A stretch of 64,000 bases of DNA from Notamacropus eugenii (lineage: Eukaryota; Chordata; Mammalia; Diprotodontia; Macropodidae): contig NC_092875.1 of assembly GCF_028372415.1 (NCBI RefSeq), positions 56,904,919 to 56,968,918 of the forward strand, in the 5' to 3' direction. Of the stretch, positions 43,462 through 55,019 are shown piece after piece (positions within the stretch are counted from its first letter, which is position 1; the number at the start of each line of letters is the position of its first letter). The position numbers and the translations under genes are program-made. Under the pieces are notes generated by a model. It had not been told where the DNA came from, ran no database searches, and saw nothing but the letters and a program-made list of their open reading frames with translations.

Positions 43462-44098
43462 GTGCCATAACACACCTGAGGAAATTAAAATCATGCTGGA
43501 TCATTTAATAAGTGACTTTACTCTGTAACCAGCTTTGTTCTGCACTTTCTTAAATCCCATTTCTCAGGTAAACTCAAAAATGTGGTCTATCCCCGTAAGG
43601 TGGGGTTGAATGATGATGTCACTTCTTTCCAACTAGCCCCTGGGACCTCTGTTTTGCTTACTTGTAAACAGAAACTAGTTTCGGATGAGCCCCTCCCCAA
43701 GGGATGGTTCTTCTGCTCTTGTCTCTCCTTATAAAGATAGAGGTGTTTGGATCTCCCCAGGAGATGGCTAATCCTGCGGTCCTGATTTTCTAGTCAAGAT
43801 TACTAGTGGCAGTTGAGGCCCATCAAGCAATTAAAATGCTTTAATTGTTAAGGGGAGTGATCATCAAACCCTGAAGGCCAGCCATGTTTCCCAGGTGAAG
43901 GCAATTGCAATATTCCCCAACCACTCAAAACTCCTTTTTGCAGCTCAGTAAAGAGTGTTTTTGTGGTCACAGACCTAACTGAGGGGGCCAGTCTGACCCA
44001 CTTCATTAACAGCTAATATGCATCACTATTAATAAACCCTTATCCTGCTTGGAGAAACGTGCTTCAGTTTCCCTGTTATTTGCATTTTATTTGTCACA
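43462..44098 (+). mobile_element. Probable solo LTR (fossil)
   Basis: A region with a TATA-like TCCTTATAAAGATAG near 43727, then an AATAAA-containing ATTAATAAACCC near 44033 and a short tail to TTTGTCACA. This resembles U3-R-U5. The ends are not certain and no target duplication was confirmed. Confidence 0.4.
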
Positions 44099-44099
44099 C

Positions 44100-44752
44100 A
44101 CCCTGCCCATCCTTCATCTCTCCAGAGTTCTGAAGATGAACAGAAACATTTGTGATCTATTTTTTTAAGTACTAAAGCATTTTTAAAACTATTAATTGAA
44201 TTCATCCAGTTTCTTGTTATTCATCTATTCTGGGGGGGAGAAAGTTGAAGTAAATTCAAACTCTGTTGCACCTATCTGCACACTCATTGAATTAGAGCTG
44301 GTAAAGAGATGTTTCCCTTCTTTCCAAAGGTCTTCTGAACTGCTTGGCATGAAACACAACTGGTCTGGATCCTAAATAGTTTGTATGCCTAGCCAGTGGA
44401 AAAATAGCAAGAAAACAGAGGGGGCCATAGGGTATTGATGACTTCCATGCTCCTTCAACAACATCACTTTCTGGTCATAAAGCTAATTAATTTGGAAAAT
44501 ATGGATTCAGAAGTAGAATATGTGAGTGGATAATATGTTGGGGTAGGCCTTCTAGAGTTATGGGGAGAAGGTTTAGAGACAGACAATTGAGAAGCAAAGC
44601 CAAAGTGATCTCTGGTTAAGTGGACTTAAGTTATGTATGACTCTGGAATCCTGGGACAATTTAAAACTGTCAGCCCAACTGAATTTGGACAACTGAGTCC
44701 CTTTTGAAACTGGAGTACTGTTTTCCCACTTTTTCTAGCCTCATTCTAGCAA
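44100..44752. other. 3' flank of the olfactory receptor
   Basis: No recognised repeat or gene. It may hold the receptor's 3' UTR (minus strand). An obvious AATAAA on the minus strand close to the stop was not identified. Confidence 0.35.
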
Positions 44753-45700
44753 TTAGTCAATTTGGGTCCTTAGTCTACGTCCCAAGGTCCTCTGTAGTGC
44801 TACCCTCACCTCCTTGTTACGTAGAGTGTACACCACAGGGTTGAGCAATGGGGTGACCACCGTGTAGAAAACAGCCACCATCCGATCCTGATCTGGGTTG
44901 CTTCCTGACTTTGGTCTCAGATAGATGATAGAGGCACAGCCAAAGTGCACAATGACCACTGTGAGGTGGGACACGCAAGTAGAGAAGGCTTTGCGCCGCC
45001 CAGCCCTAGAAGGGATCCTTAAGATGGCAGCTCCAATGAAAGCATAGGAGAGCAGAATGAGGAGGAAGGAGACTAGCACCACGATCACACTGAGGAAGAA
45101 GATGGTCAGGGCCTTGGCTGCACTCTGAGTACAGCTAAGCTTGAGAACAGGCGCAATGTCGCAGAAGAAGTGTTCCACTCGGTTGCTGTGGCAGAAGGAG
45201 GAGGAGAATATGAGACAAGTCTCAATGACAGCCACCAGAAACCCTGAACAGAAGACCAGGGCTCCCAGACGGAGGCAAACTGGGGGGCTCATGATCACTA
45301 CATAACGGAGTGGGTGGCAGATGGCCACATAGCGGTCATAGCCCATCAGGGTGAGGAGGAAACAGTGACTGCAGCCCAGGCCAAGAAAAAAGAACATCTG
45401 GGCCCGGCAACTGGAAATGGAGATGAGCTGGTTCTCCATTAGCAGGTGTACCAGCATGTTGGGGATGGTGACCAGGGTGTAGCAAGTCTCCGAAAGGGAC
45501 AGGACCCCTAAGAAGCAGTACATGGGAGTGTGGAGGGTGTGATCCAGGTAGATGATAGTAATGATAGTGATGTTGCCACTGAGTGTGATCAGGTACATGA
45601 GCAGGAAGAGAGTAAAGAGAGTGGGCTTCAGGTCTGGAAGGTTAGAGAATCCTACAAGCACAAATTCCCTCACTATCCATGTCTCATTACCCAGCTTCAT
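44753..45700 (-). CDS. Intact olfactory receptor, family 10-like
   Basis: A single-exon frame of 315 residues, the usual OR length. It has an N-terminal glycosylation site (Asn5 in NET) and LHTPMY in TM2 (56-61). MGYDRYVAICHPLRY starts at 119, at the end of TM3. Conserved cysteines are Cys98, Cys170, Cys180 and Cys190. KAFSTCVSHLTVV lies in TM6 (237-249) and PLLNPVVYTLRNKEV in TM7 (284-298). This should be a class II G-protein-coupled odorant receptor signalling through the olfactory G protein; the ligand is unknown. The LRIPS...KAFSTC and YLRPKS patterns favour OR family 10, as I recall it. The subfamily is not assigned. A splice acceptor (CTCCTTTTAG) lies 9 bases upstream of the ATG, matching the OR pattern of a non-coding first exon. 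No stop or frameshift is present. Confidence 0.93.
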   Translation of the reverse strand: MKLGNETWIVREFVLVGFSNLPDLKPTLFTLFLLMYLITLSGNITIITIIYLDHTLHTPMYCFLGVLSLSETCYTLVTIPNMLVHLLMENQLISISSCRAQMFFFLGLGCSHCFLLTLMGYDRYVAICHPLRYVVIMSPPVCLRLGALVFCSGFLVAVIETCLIFSSSFCHSNRVEHFFCDIAPVLKLSCTQSAAKALTIFFLSVIVVLVSFLLILLSYAFIGAAILRIPSRAGRRKAFSTCVSHLTVVIVHFGCASIIYLRPKSGSNPDQDRMVAVFYTVVTPLLNPVVYTLRNKEVRVALQRTLGRRLRTQID

Positions 45701-45992
45701 CCCAGGAGCCTAAAAGGAGATAAAACATGAAAGGAGATTGTAACACCAGTCATATCTAGAACAGAAGTTTGCCCCACTTGGTTTCTTGGTTTCCTACCCT
45801 ACTATTCATTTTGACCACCTCTATCTTATTCTTCTCTTACTATCTGTCCTGTTTACTTTAGATTCATCATCTCTGAGTTAAGACCGTTTTGCCTCTGAGC
45901 CTTAGTGAATGCAATTCATCAACCAAGGAATCTGTCTGATGACCCAAAGGATCTAGCCTTGCTTTTTTCACAAGATAGAAAGTCACCAAGGT

Positions 45993-46583
<591 letters not shown>

Positions 46584-46692
46584 AGAAAGTCACCAAGGTT
46601 CAAACCTAACCCCTTTCTCCTCTTTCTAGAAGGTTCCCAAGTTTGCCAGTGGCTGTGTCCTATAGTCCAAGGTTTACCCACAGCTAATATTA

Positions 46693-46880
46693 CTAGTGTA
46701 GGGCAATGAACAGATAAAACATTGGACTTTGAGTCACGAAGACCTAGCTTCAAATCCTATATTCAACACTTACTAGCTGTGTGACACTGGCCAAGTTAGT
46801 CACTCTAGGACTCAGTTTCCTAATCTGCGAAATGGGGGAGTGATTTAGCTCTAAATCAATGATACTATGATCCCATCAGT
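46693..46880 (+). repeat. CORE-SINE
   Basis: TTGAGTCACGAAGACCTAGC, CTAGCTGTGTGACACTGGCC, GACTCAGTTTCCTAATCTGC and a GATACTATGATCCC end. Confidence 0.8.
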
Positions 46881-47261
46881 CTAGGGTGTCCTGTTTCTCT
46901 TCTGGGCATCCTTGTTCTGTTTCCATTTGCATCTGACACCTAGAGACCGAAACACTATCAGCAGATACATAACTGAATAGATATGAGATATGAAGGAGAG
47001 TTTCCATCCCTAGATGGTGTCAGACTCAAATGGAAACAGGCCAATAACCCATACATAAGGGATCCTTGTGGGGAAACCACGTATCAACATAATCTGTATT
47101 CTACTGTGCTTTTCTTTATTTTGTTAAATATTTCCCAATTACATTTTAATCTGGTTCCAGCCACACTCCCAAACAGGATAATGCTCTGCTCGACATCTCT
47201 TGCATGAGACAAAATGTGTAAAGCACTTAGTAAGTCTTAAAGAGCTATATCTAGTCCCTTT

Positions 47262-47488
47262 CAATAGTTTTTCAGTTCTCTCTGGTTCCTCTTGACCCCA
47301 TTTGGGGTTTTCTTGGCCAAGATACTGGAGTGAATGGCTATTTCCTTCTTCAGCTCATTTTACAGATAAGAAAACTAAGGCAAACAAGGTGAAGTAAAGA
47401 CACAGCTGTTAAGTGTCTGAGGCTGGATTTCAACTCAGTCCTACTGACTCTAGCACTGGTGCTCTATCCACTGTGCCAGCTATCTGCC
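47262..47488 (-). repeat. tRNA-type SINE, near full length
   Basis: GACCCCATTTGGGGTTTTCT, GATACTGGAGTGAATGGCTA, GTTAAGTGTCTGAGGCTGG and CTCTATCCACTGTGCC. Minus orientation. Confidence 0.88.
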
Positions 47489-47529
47489 ATAAAGCACTGT
47501 CTGTATAGATATTATCTATTATTATCCAT

Positions 47530-48655
47530 TCCCTTCACTATACTCACAAGACCACCATCCTAGCTCAGGCCTTCATTACCTCTCACCTGGATTACTATCA
47601 TTGTTACTATTAGCTAACATATATATTCATATGTATACATATATGTGGGCATGTGTGTATATATGTATATATATCTACATATATATATGTCACTTACTCT
47701 GTGCTAAGCACTCTACAATTATTATCTTATTTGATCTTCACAACAACCCTGGGAGGTAGGTGCTATTATCATCCCTATTTTATAGAAGAGGAAACAGAGG
47801 CAAACAGAGGTTAAGTGACTTGCCCAGGGTCACACAGCTAGTAAGTGTCTGAGGCTGGATTTGAATTCAGGTCTTTGACTTGAGGATTTTACTCCAGATC
47901 CAGTTCTCTATCCACTGTGCCACCCAGATTATTTTTATTGTTTACAATTACAAAAATAGGGTTATTAGTATTACAACAAAAACCTCCTAACTGGTCTTTT
48001 GTGTCATCTCTCATCTCTCCAACACACCATCCTCTGCACAATTACCAAAGTGATATTCCTAAAAGACAGAACTGAGCATGTTACTCCCTCAGCTCAATCA
48101 ACTCTAATGGTTCCCTGTAACTGCTCGGATCAAATCCAGCTTTTCTGTTTAGCACTTAAAGCCCACTCCAACCTGACTCTACCTTTCTTGATTTATTTTC
48201 ACCTTGCCATCACAAACTCTGTTTCCTCTGAGCTGTCTTTCTTCCTGTTCTTCATGCACGACAATCCATCCCTCACCTCTACCTTTGTACAGCTCATTCC
48301 CCATACCTGGAAGCCACTTCTCCATCCTCATCTCTATGACTTAAAATCCCTGGTTTTCTCCAGAGCTCATCCCAAGTGCCACCTCCTGCATGAGGCCTTT
48401 CCTGATCTCCTCCAGTTGTTAACACTTCCCATTTCCTCCCCATTCATTTTTTTACCTCCCAAATATATACATATGTATATATATATATATATGTACACTC
48501 ACACACATATGTATATATATTTTATACATATATATGCTTCACTTATAGAACATAAGCACCTTGAGATCGAGGACCATTTGTTTTTGTTTGTTTGTTTTGT
48601 CTCTATCTCCAGGGTCTGACACATTTTAGGGGCTTAATAAATGTTTAATTGATTG
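47530..48655 (+). repeat. L2 LINE with nested CORE-SINE
   Basis: The L2 begins ACCATCCTAGCTCAGGCC and resumes at about 47935 with CCTCCTAACTGGTC. It continues through CACCATCCTCTGCACAATTA and CCACCTCCTGCATGAGGCCT, and ends GGGGCTTAATAAATGTTTAA. A minus-strand CORE-SINE (47612-47930) and a TA/CA microsatellite (48468-48535) interrupt it. Confidence 0.9.
47612..47930 (-). repeat. CORE-SINE nested in L2
   Basis: TTTGATCTTCACAACAACCC, GAGGAAACAGAGGCAAACAG, GTCACACAGCTAGTAAGTGT and CTCTATCCACTGTGCCACCC. A TA/TG microsatellite lies at its 3' (low-coordinate) end. Confidence 0.9.
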
Positions 48656-48884
48656 CCCCATTTCAAGAAAATTGTGTTATATTCCAGTGTTCTGTCCTCT
48701 GAATGTGTCATAATTATTCCCTATTGATTGCATCTGCCTGCCCAGAAGCCCCCACTGCAATCACGTACCAGAATACCATTACAATAAACCCACAGAATCG
48801 AAAGGAGATAGCAATCTGGTTATTTCAAAAAAAGACCATGAATATCCAGAGACTATCAGACTTGAGACTACAAACCCCATTTTA

Positions 48885-49030
48885 TCTAGTTAATTCAATA
48901 AGCAATTTTAAATGTCCTACTATGTGCCAGGCACTGTACAAAGTACTGAGGATACAAAGACAAAAATGGAAAAAACTGTCCTTATCTCAAGAAGTTTACA
49001 TTGTCCGGAATATATACAACATGTAAATAG
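48885..49030 (-). repeat. Old interspersed repeat fragment
   Basis: TACTATGTGCCAGGCACTGT, AAGTACTGAGGATACAAAG and a degenerate CTCAAGAAGTTTACATTG follow the order seen at other copies. The strand is uncertain. Confidence 0.45.
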
Positions 49031-49134
49031 ATAAATATGTACCAATTTAGCCTCTGCCTGAGAACCCTGAGTAGAGGAACCTACTGCTTTTAGCCTTAAG
49101 AAATATTTTTTGATCTCATTTCCACCGGCCTTTA

Positions 49135-49375
49135 ATTACAATGTCAACGTACATATAAACATACATATACATATATGTGAATACATGTATATACTTGTAT
49201 AGCTATTACATAGATGGAGAGATAGATAACTATATTTCAATATAACTGGTTTCCTTTAGAATTCAATGTGTATTTTATGCATTTAAAGACGTTATTCTGA
49301 GATGGATCGATAGATTTCTCCACACTGCTAAAGGGGACCATGATACCAAAACTTGGTTAAGTACCCCTTACTGAA
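49135..49375 (+). mobile_element. DNA-transposon MITE, copy 2
   Basis: It shares with the 14.96 kb copy the segment TTTCCTTTAGAATTC... through AAAGACGTTATTCTGAGATG. It ends TTGGTTAAGTACCCCTTA, the inverse of the GGGGTTCTTAACC terminus. A TA/CA-rich tract occupies the middle. Confidence 0.6.
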
Positions 49376-49619
49376 AAAAAAGATGGTAGTGGAGATGGGC
49401 AGCTACTCTCCTCATTTTATAGAAGATTACACCAGATGTGCAGGAATTATGCACCAGCCAATTAATGTTACAAAGATTCCAAATGACTATCTAGAAGGGC
49501 CTTCAAGCATAAATCCAGGCATAGGAGACTTATTAACTTGCAAAAGAAAACAAAACTGGAGGGGGGGTGTCATGGAATACTAGAGACTAAAGGTGGGGAA
49601 AGGATTTTAGAAAATTCTA

Positions 49620-49775
49620 GAAGGAATGTGGTATAGTGAATACAGTCTTGGGTTTAGAGTCGGAAAAATGTGGGTTCAAAGAGAGCCCCTGATATTAACT
49701 AGTTGTTTGACCATAAGCAAGTCATTTAACTTCTCGATGCCTTAGGATATATCAATGGGTCACTGTGGGAAAGCT
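49620..49775 (+). repeat. tRNA-type SINE fragment
   Basis: AATGTGGTATAGTGAATACA, TTTAGAGTCGGAAAAATGTG and AGCAAGTCATTTAACTTCTC are in plus SINE order. Confidence 0.7.
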
Positions 49776-49834
49776 CCAACAGCATTGTAATGGCATAGCA
49801 AATTCACCACTACTTTTCTGTATAACAGGATCAT

Positions 49835-50175
49835 AGGATTTTCAAGCTAGAAAAGATCTTAGATACCATCTAGTGTGGAGTTTCCCACCACTTTTCATTC
49901 CCTGGCTTTTAGCACACCTTCCCATACCTCCTATTTAACATGAAATAAATAAATACTAGAGTTTACCATATATGTGCTCAAAAGAAATGAAATGAATAGA
50001 TTAATTTTGATAGAATAATACAGTTATTTACTGCATATTTCCTTTGATAAGCTTTTCATACTCTTGGTGATACACATACTCCAGGCTAGAAACTCCTGAT
50101 CTAATCTAATCTCTCATTTTACATAAAAGGAAACTGAGATCCAGAGGGAGGTTATGACTTGCTCAAAGTCACCAG
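49835..50175 (-). repeat. MIR-type SINE with internal insertion
   Basis: AAGATCTTAGATACCATCTA and, after about 220 bp, CTCATTTTACATAAAAGGAA followed by TGAGATCCAGAGGGAGG are two parts of one minus-strand MIR. The interrupting piece (about 49877-50098) starts GGAGTTTC and ends GAAACTCC, so it may be a small inverted-repeat element. Confidence 0.55.
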
Positions 50176-50476
50176 TAATATAACTCCAGTACAATGAAGC
50201 AGTAATATCATGTGTGATGTCAACAATGGGATGGTAGAAATTGAGAATTCAAGAATAAAGAAATGAACTTTTTTTCAAGAAATTTTAAATGTTTTTAAAA
50301 TAGTTTAAACATGTAAAATTATTTCCCAAATGGGGCAAACATTTATCTTTTGAAAAGAACTATAAGTATGTGTTGGGGGGGGGGGGTAATATATGTGGGA
50401 GAAGTATCAGGAAATATGAACAAATAAGGAGGAGTTTGTTGTTTGTTGAGGAGACAGGATAAGGCTCCCATGAAAA

Positions 50477-50630
50477 GGAAGGAAGGAAGGAAGGAAGGAA
50501 GGAAGGAAGGAAGGAAGGAAGGAAGGAAGGAAGGAAGGAAGGAAGGAAGGAGGAAAGGGAAGGAAGGTGGAAAGGGAAGGAAGGAGGGAGGGAAAGAAAG
50601 AAGGGAGGGAGAGAGACAGGAGAGGGGGGA
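50477..50630 (+). repeat. (GGAA)n microsatellite
   Basis: About 18 perfect GGAA units (50477-50550) are followed by degenerate purine repeats to about 50630. A 12-base G run lies at about 50375. Confidence 0.95.
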
Positions 50631-50799
50631 GACAGAGAGAGAATCACAGACCACGTGGATAGGGCATGGTCAAAGAAATGGGGGATCTGGGTACACAGAC
50701 AGTAGTAATTCTTTAGAGGGCCTCTAGCTGGGCTGTTGGAAGAAGCTGACCTCAACTTCAAAAAGACCAAGATGGAGACTAAGAAAGACCAAGAAATTC

Positions 50800-51130
50800 T
50801 GAGACTGGTGCAATGGAAATAGGGCTGGATCTGGAGTCTGGTTTTGTATTGGAATCAGAGGCTCTGACCCTTATTCCCTGTGTGACCATGGGTAAGGGAT
50901 TTCCTTTGTCTGGGTCTCAGTTTCCTCATCTTTAAAATAAGGGAGTTGGATTCGTCTCATTAGAAAAAGGATCTTAGATCTAGAACTGTAAGAGAACTTA
51001 AAGGTTATAATTACAACCCCTTTATTTTACAGACTGAGGAAAATGAAGGCCAGAGAAGGGAAGTAGCCTGCCTAAGGTCACACAGGTGGGTGGCTGAAAT
51101 GGAATTTGAAGACAGGTCCTTAATAACTAA
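50800..51130. repeat. Two adjacent SINEs in opposite orientation
   Basis: A plus-strand SINE (50800-50975; GGGTCTCAGTTTCCTCATCT then TTTAAAATAAGGGAGTTGGA) is followed by a minus-strand MIR (50976-51130; ACCCCTTTATTTTACAGACT then AAGGTCACACAGGTGGGTGG). Confidence 0.7.
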
Positions 51131-51169
51131 GCTTCTTGCTCTAAATTTGGGCTGTTGCATGCACTGCCC

Positions 51170-53030
51170 ATAACAATCCTGAGTGCAGCCCAACCAGATG
51201 AAAATGAAATAGGGAAGTGTTTAATAAAACAAACTCAAACCCAAGGGAACATTGATAATGCTGATGTGGGCTTTTCTAAGTCAATATACCTCCTGCAGGG
51301 ATCCTGTCATACGGCTTAGTGGCACCATTTCTATTTGATGTTGGCACTGCCCATCTAAATCAGTGAGCCTTTCATCTGGAGCCAGATTCGGAGGTGATGA
51401 ACTTCAGCTAAAATTTGAAAAAATTTGGTCTGGGTTAGAGAGTAACCTTTGTGCTTGAAACACTGCAGGGCATGTCCCTGGAAGGGATGGGAAGGAAAAG
51501 CTTCAAGGTAACTGATCAGATACGATCTGCTCTTGGCTCAGAATTACAACCATCAAAGATGTGACATCGAGCTCTGACTCAGGTGTCAAGTACAAGTATG
51601 ACCTTAGTGCACGCAGCACTGGAGGGGAGGCAGAGCTGCCTAGACTGGCTAATTATTTTTCTGGCTGTCTCCCCAGAGGTAACACTCTAGCAGAGATGAC
51701 ACAGTGCTACTGCAGGGAATCCATTGTTCACCAAGAATACTGCAAGTGTGCTTGCTTCTCTGTGGGGCACCAAAGCCTTACCTCAGTCTGAGTTTGTCTT
51801 GTCTTTCTTGCACACCTGGCCTGTAACAGTTCAATAACAGGAGGATTCTGCAGCCTGTCTTAATCCATCAGCAATAGGAACACATTCTTGTCCTTGGTTG
51901 AATGCAATTTCCACATGTCCAAAATCACCTGGGAAGGGGCTCAGACAGCTCCTGCACTACCTCTCAGCCTCTCGGGCACTCAGGCTGCCATCACTACAAA
52001 AGCACGTCAAAAGAAACTACTCAGCTCAAGCAACAGAAAGCTTTGTCACCCTGAGTTCCTCATCCTGCCTCCCCCTACTGATTCACCCACCTAGAAAGAT
52101 TTGGAGTGTTTCACACTCACAATCCTTCCCTTCCATGTCCCCTAAGCAGCCCACATGTGGACTATCAGTATCCCTTGGAGCAACACAGCTAAGAATGAGT
52201 AAGATGGGAAGGAAGATATAGCAAGCTCCACATCCCCAGCTTAGGAGACTTTTGCTGTATCCAAACTGCCTTCAGGATGATATCCATTCTGTTATCCCAT
52301 CAGTAGTTACCAAGGTCAGGGAGGCAGGGGAATTGATCTACAGGAAGAGAAAGGCAGCACTTACTGCCATAGCCTGGGGTAAAGATACCACCTCTTTATC
52401 TTTCTCTCTCCTTCTGAAACTGCCTGCAGAAAATGGATAGATAGTAAGGAAACCTTGAGCCTGAGGATGTACACTCCCATTTGGGCTCCTGTCCTGGAAA
52501 TGCATGTAGCTCAAAGCTATTGGGCTGAAAAGTGGGTAAGGCCCTTCCTGGCAGACAATGCAGCCCCAATAACTCTGCTTTCTTAGGTGCCTTTCCTCAT
52601 GGGTCTATTTGGGGTTTTCCTGTGTTTATACATATCCCTAGGGAAGTCAAAAGCATTGACTGGGCTTCAAGCTGCCTGAAGTTGTAGATACGTCTCAGAG
52701 GCACCAATGGGTTGGACAATGATGGCTCTGTGTCCCAAGGTCAGCAAATGCTCTAAAACGAAGACACTCTCTGAACCCATCCCTTTTCTCCAATCCATGT
52801 ATGCCTGAATCAGAGGCCAAGATACCTTGACCAATCAGTTAATGTATTTTTTTGGTTTCTGGAATCTGCTTCTGCCTCACACTACACAACTACTTTGGAC
52901 ATGGTTGAACTATCCCTATATTTCACTATTTTGTATATTGATTTACTTCATGTTGATGCTACATGCATATATATCAACCCCTCTCCTTTTCCAAGTTCTC
53001 TGTGATCCAGTGACACTCACCTCCTTGCTC
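51170..53030. other. 1.9 kb without recognised gene or repeat
   Basis: No exon or repeat is supported. Short open frames of 60-107 codons here have no recognisable motif. Confidence 0.4.
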
Positions 53031-53039
53031 TTCCTCCCA

Positions 53040-53245
53040 CAATGCATCCTGGGCCATCTCCAGCCATCCTGATAGATATCAGGCCACTGAACCCAGATGG
53101 CTCAGGAGAAGAAAGTGAGGTTGGTGACCTTGCACAGCCCACCCTCACTCAAATTAAAGTCAACTGCAAGTCATGTCATCATCTTGATGTCATGGTCCTC
53201 TTGGAGAACGAAGGACAAACAGAACAACAACATACATACGTACAT
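53040..53245 (+). repeat. SINE 'B' sharing a tail with the zinc-finger LINE, copy 2
   Basis: GGCCACTGAACCCAGATGGC, AAAGTGAGGTTGGTGACCTT, CAACTGCAAGTCATGTCATC and the tail GATGTCATGGTCCTCTTGGA. It ends in ACAACAACATAC followed by a TA microsatellite (53238-53275). Confidence 0.7.
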
Positions 53246-53359
53246 ATATATATATGTATATATATATGATATGTATACTTGTCTCTCTCATTAGATACAC
53301 GTCCCTGTGGATAAAGTGCTGGACATTCTATATCAGTGAAATCTCAAGTCTAGTCTCAA

Positions 53360-53435
53360 TGGTTGGATAGGTGGGTGAATGGATGGATAGATGGATGGGT
53401 GAGTGATTAGGTGGGTAGATGGATGCATAGATATT
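53360..53435 (+). repeat. Degenerate (ATGG)n/(GATG)n tract
   Basis: Imperfect GGATGGATAGATGGATGGG-type tetranucleotides. Confidence 0.8.
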
Positions 53436-53699
53436 GCTTTAAAATCACTGAACCAAGGCACACCTAGAAGAGAAACCTCTGGGCAATGTCAGACAAAACA
53501 AGGAGGTTTTAAATTCTACCTGAAATTCGGAGGGAGGCTTAGCTCTACAAATTGTGTATCACTTAAAGTTGGTTGAGAGAATGTGCCTAAGCTAGTATAG
53601 ACTGCTTAAATGGCTCCCCAGTCCTGATCATCCAGTCACGCCACCTCAAAGGGAAGTAGAACATCCATATGGCTTCCTCTAGAGGCCTGCCCCCTTTTC

Positions 53700-53935
53700 C
53701 AATCAGCACTGGCCCCTATAGTTCTCCCTGCTCCACCCCCAGTCATCATCTAGAGCTTTCCACTGAACTCTTTGGAATCTCTGTCCCATTGTTAATAAAC
53801 ACTCCTTTAACCCTTGGACTTCTCAATGATCATTTCCTCTGCTTTCTCATTCCAGTGAAAATCTGGCTCTCCTCTGAAGATGCCACATCTCTTGTAATCC
53901 CTCCTTACAGTCTCCCCACTCCCATCAGTTGATTG
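53700..53935 (+). repeat. L2 LINE ORF piece
   Basis: CTAGAGCTTTCCACTGAACT and AGTGAAAATCTGGCTCTCCT followed by CTGAAGATGCCAC follow the L2 ORF. Confidence 0.65.
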
Positions 53936-53982
53936 GTTGATACGATAAGAAATTCTATCTGACCTAGTATCTGCTCTGAACT

Positions 53983-54240
53983 TGGGGCAGCTTAGGTGGC
54001 AGAGTGGATAGGGTGCCAACCCTGGAATCAGGAAGACCTGAGTTCAAATCCAACCTCAGACACTTACTAGCTATGTGACCCTAGACAAGTCACTTCACAC
54101 CCTGTTTGCCTCAGTTTCCCTAACTTTTGTAAAATGACCTAGAGGAGGAAATGGCAAACTGCTCTAGTATCTTTGCCAAGAAAACCTCGAATGGGATCAG
54201 GAGTAGAACAGGACTTCACAACAACAAAAAACAAAAATAC
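53983..54240 (+). repeat. tRNA-type SINE, near full length
   Basis: GCAGCTTAGGTGGCAGAGTG head, CTGAGTTCAAATCCAACCTC box B, AATGGCAAACTGCTCTAGTA, and an ACAACAACAAAAA tail. Confidence 0.92.
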
Positions 54241-54389
54241 AAGGTCAATGGCCTCCACCTGCCTGGACTACAGTCATACCTTTCTTGTGTATATGTGTTT
54301 GACTGTTTGGCTTTACCTTATATTCTCCACCCACACTCTTGTTCCAGTTCTGACTGGCAGCCTCTGTATTTGAGAAATAGCCAAAAGAC

Positions 54390-54860
54390 ATAGAAAGATA
54401 GTTGGACTGGCAGTCAGGTGACCTGGTTTTGAAGCCAGGCTTTGCTCCTAGCCATGTAATCTTGGAGTGACAACAACATCTTGGGGTCTCAGTCTTCTCA
54501 TCTGTAAGAAACGAAGGAAACAATCATTTTATGCACCTATTACGTGCCAGGTACTACGTTAAATACTTTACAAAAACTGTCTCATTTAATCCTCACAACA
54601 ATTCTGGAAGGTAGGTACTCTTACTATCCCTATTTTATAGTTGAAGAAACTAAGGCAAATAGAGTTTAAATGACTTTCCCAGGATCACACAGCTTCTGAG
54701 CCTCTGAGAGGAGATTTAAACTCAAATCTGTCTGATTCTAAGGCCAGTACTCTATCCTCTAGGCTACCAACTCATCTATAAGAAGAAGACCTTGGACTAA
54801 ATGGCCTGTAGGTTCTCTGTAGGTTCCCAATTCTAAATCTGTGATTCTGTGATTCCAAGA
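54390..54860 (+). repeat. CORE-SINE split by a MIR
   Basis: The left part (GACTGGCAGTCAGGTGACCT to CATCTGTAAG) resumes after 54770 with GACCTTGGACTAAATGGCC and ends CTGTGATTCTGTGATTCC. Confidence 0.85.
54511..54770 (-). repeat. MIR/CORE-SINE nested in the 54.4 kb SINE
   Basis: It carries ATTACGTGCCAGGTACTACG, AATCCTCACAACAATTCTGG, TTGAAGAAACTAAGGCAAAT and CAGGATCACACAGCTTC. It is flanked by CTCATCTGTAAGAA (54497-54510) and CTCATCTATAAGAA (54771-54784), a 13/14 target duplication. Confidence 0.87.
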
Positions 54861-55019
54861 GTCAGAGATGAAGAGACAATATATTCCAGCGTGACTGGAA
54901 CATTGGGTGCATGAATGAAATAAGAATAGGAAAATTGGTGGAGCCATATTGGGGGAGCGTTCCTTCCTAGATGTTTAATAAAACATGCATAAGTTTTTCC
55001 AATCCTTAAAAAAAAAAAT

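Noticed and set aside
47999-48619. 206-codon frame at 48 kb
   Set aside because: The DNA is L2 3' region plus a TA microsatellite; the frame has no protein family signature.
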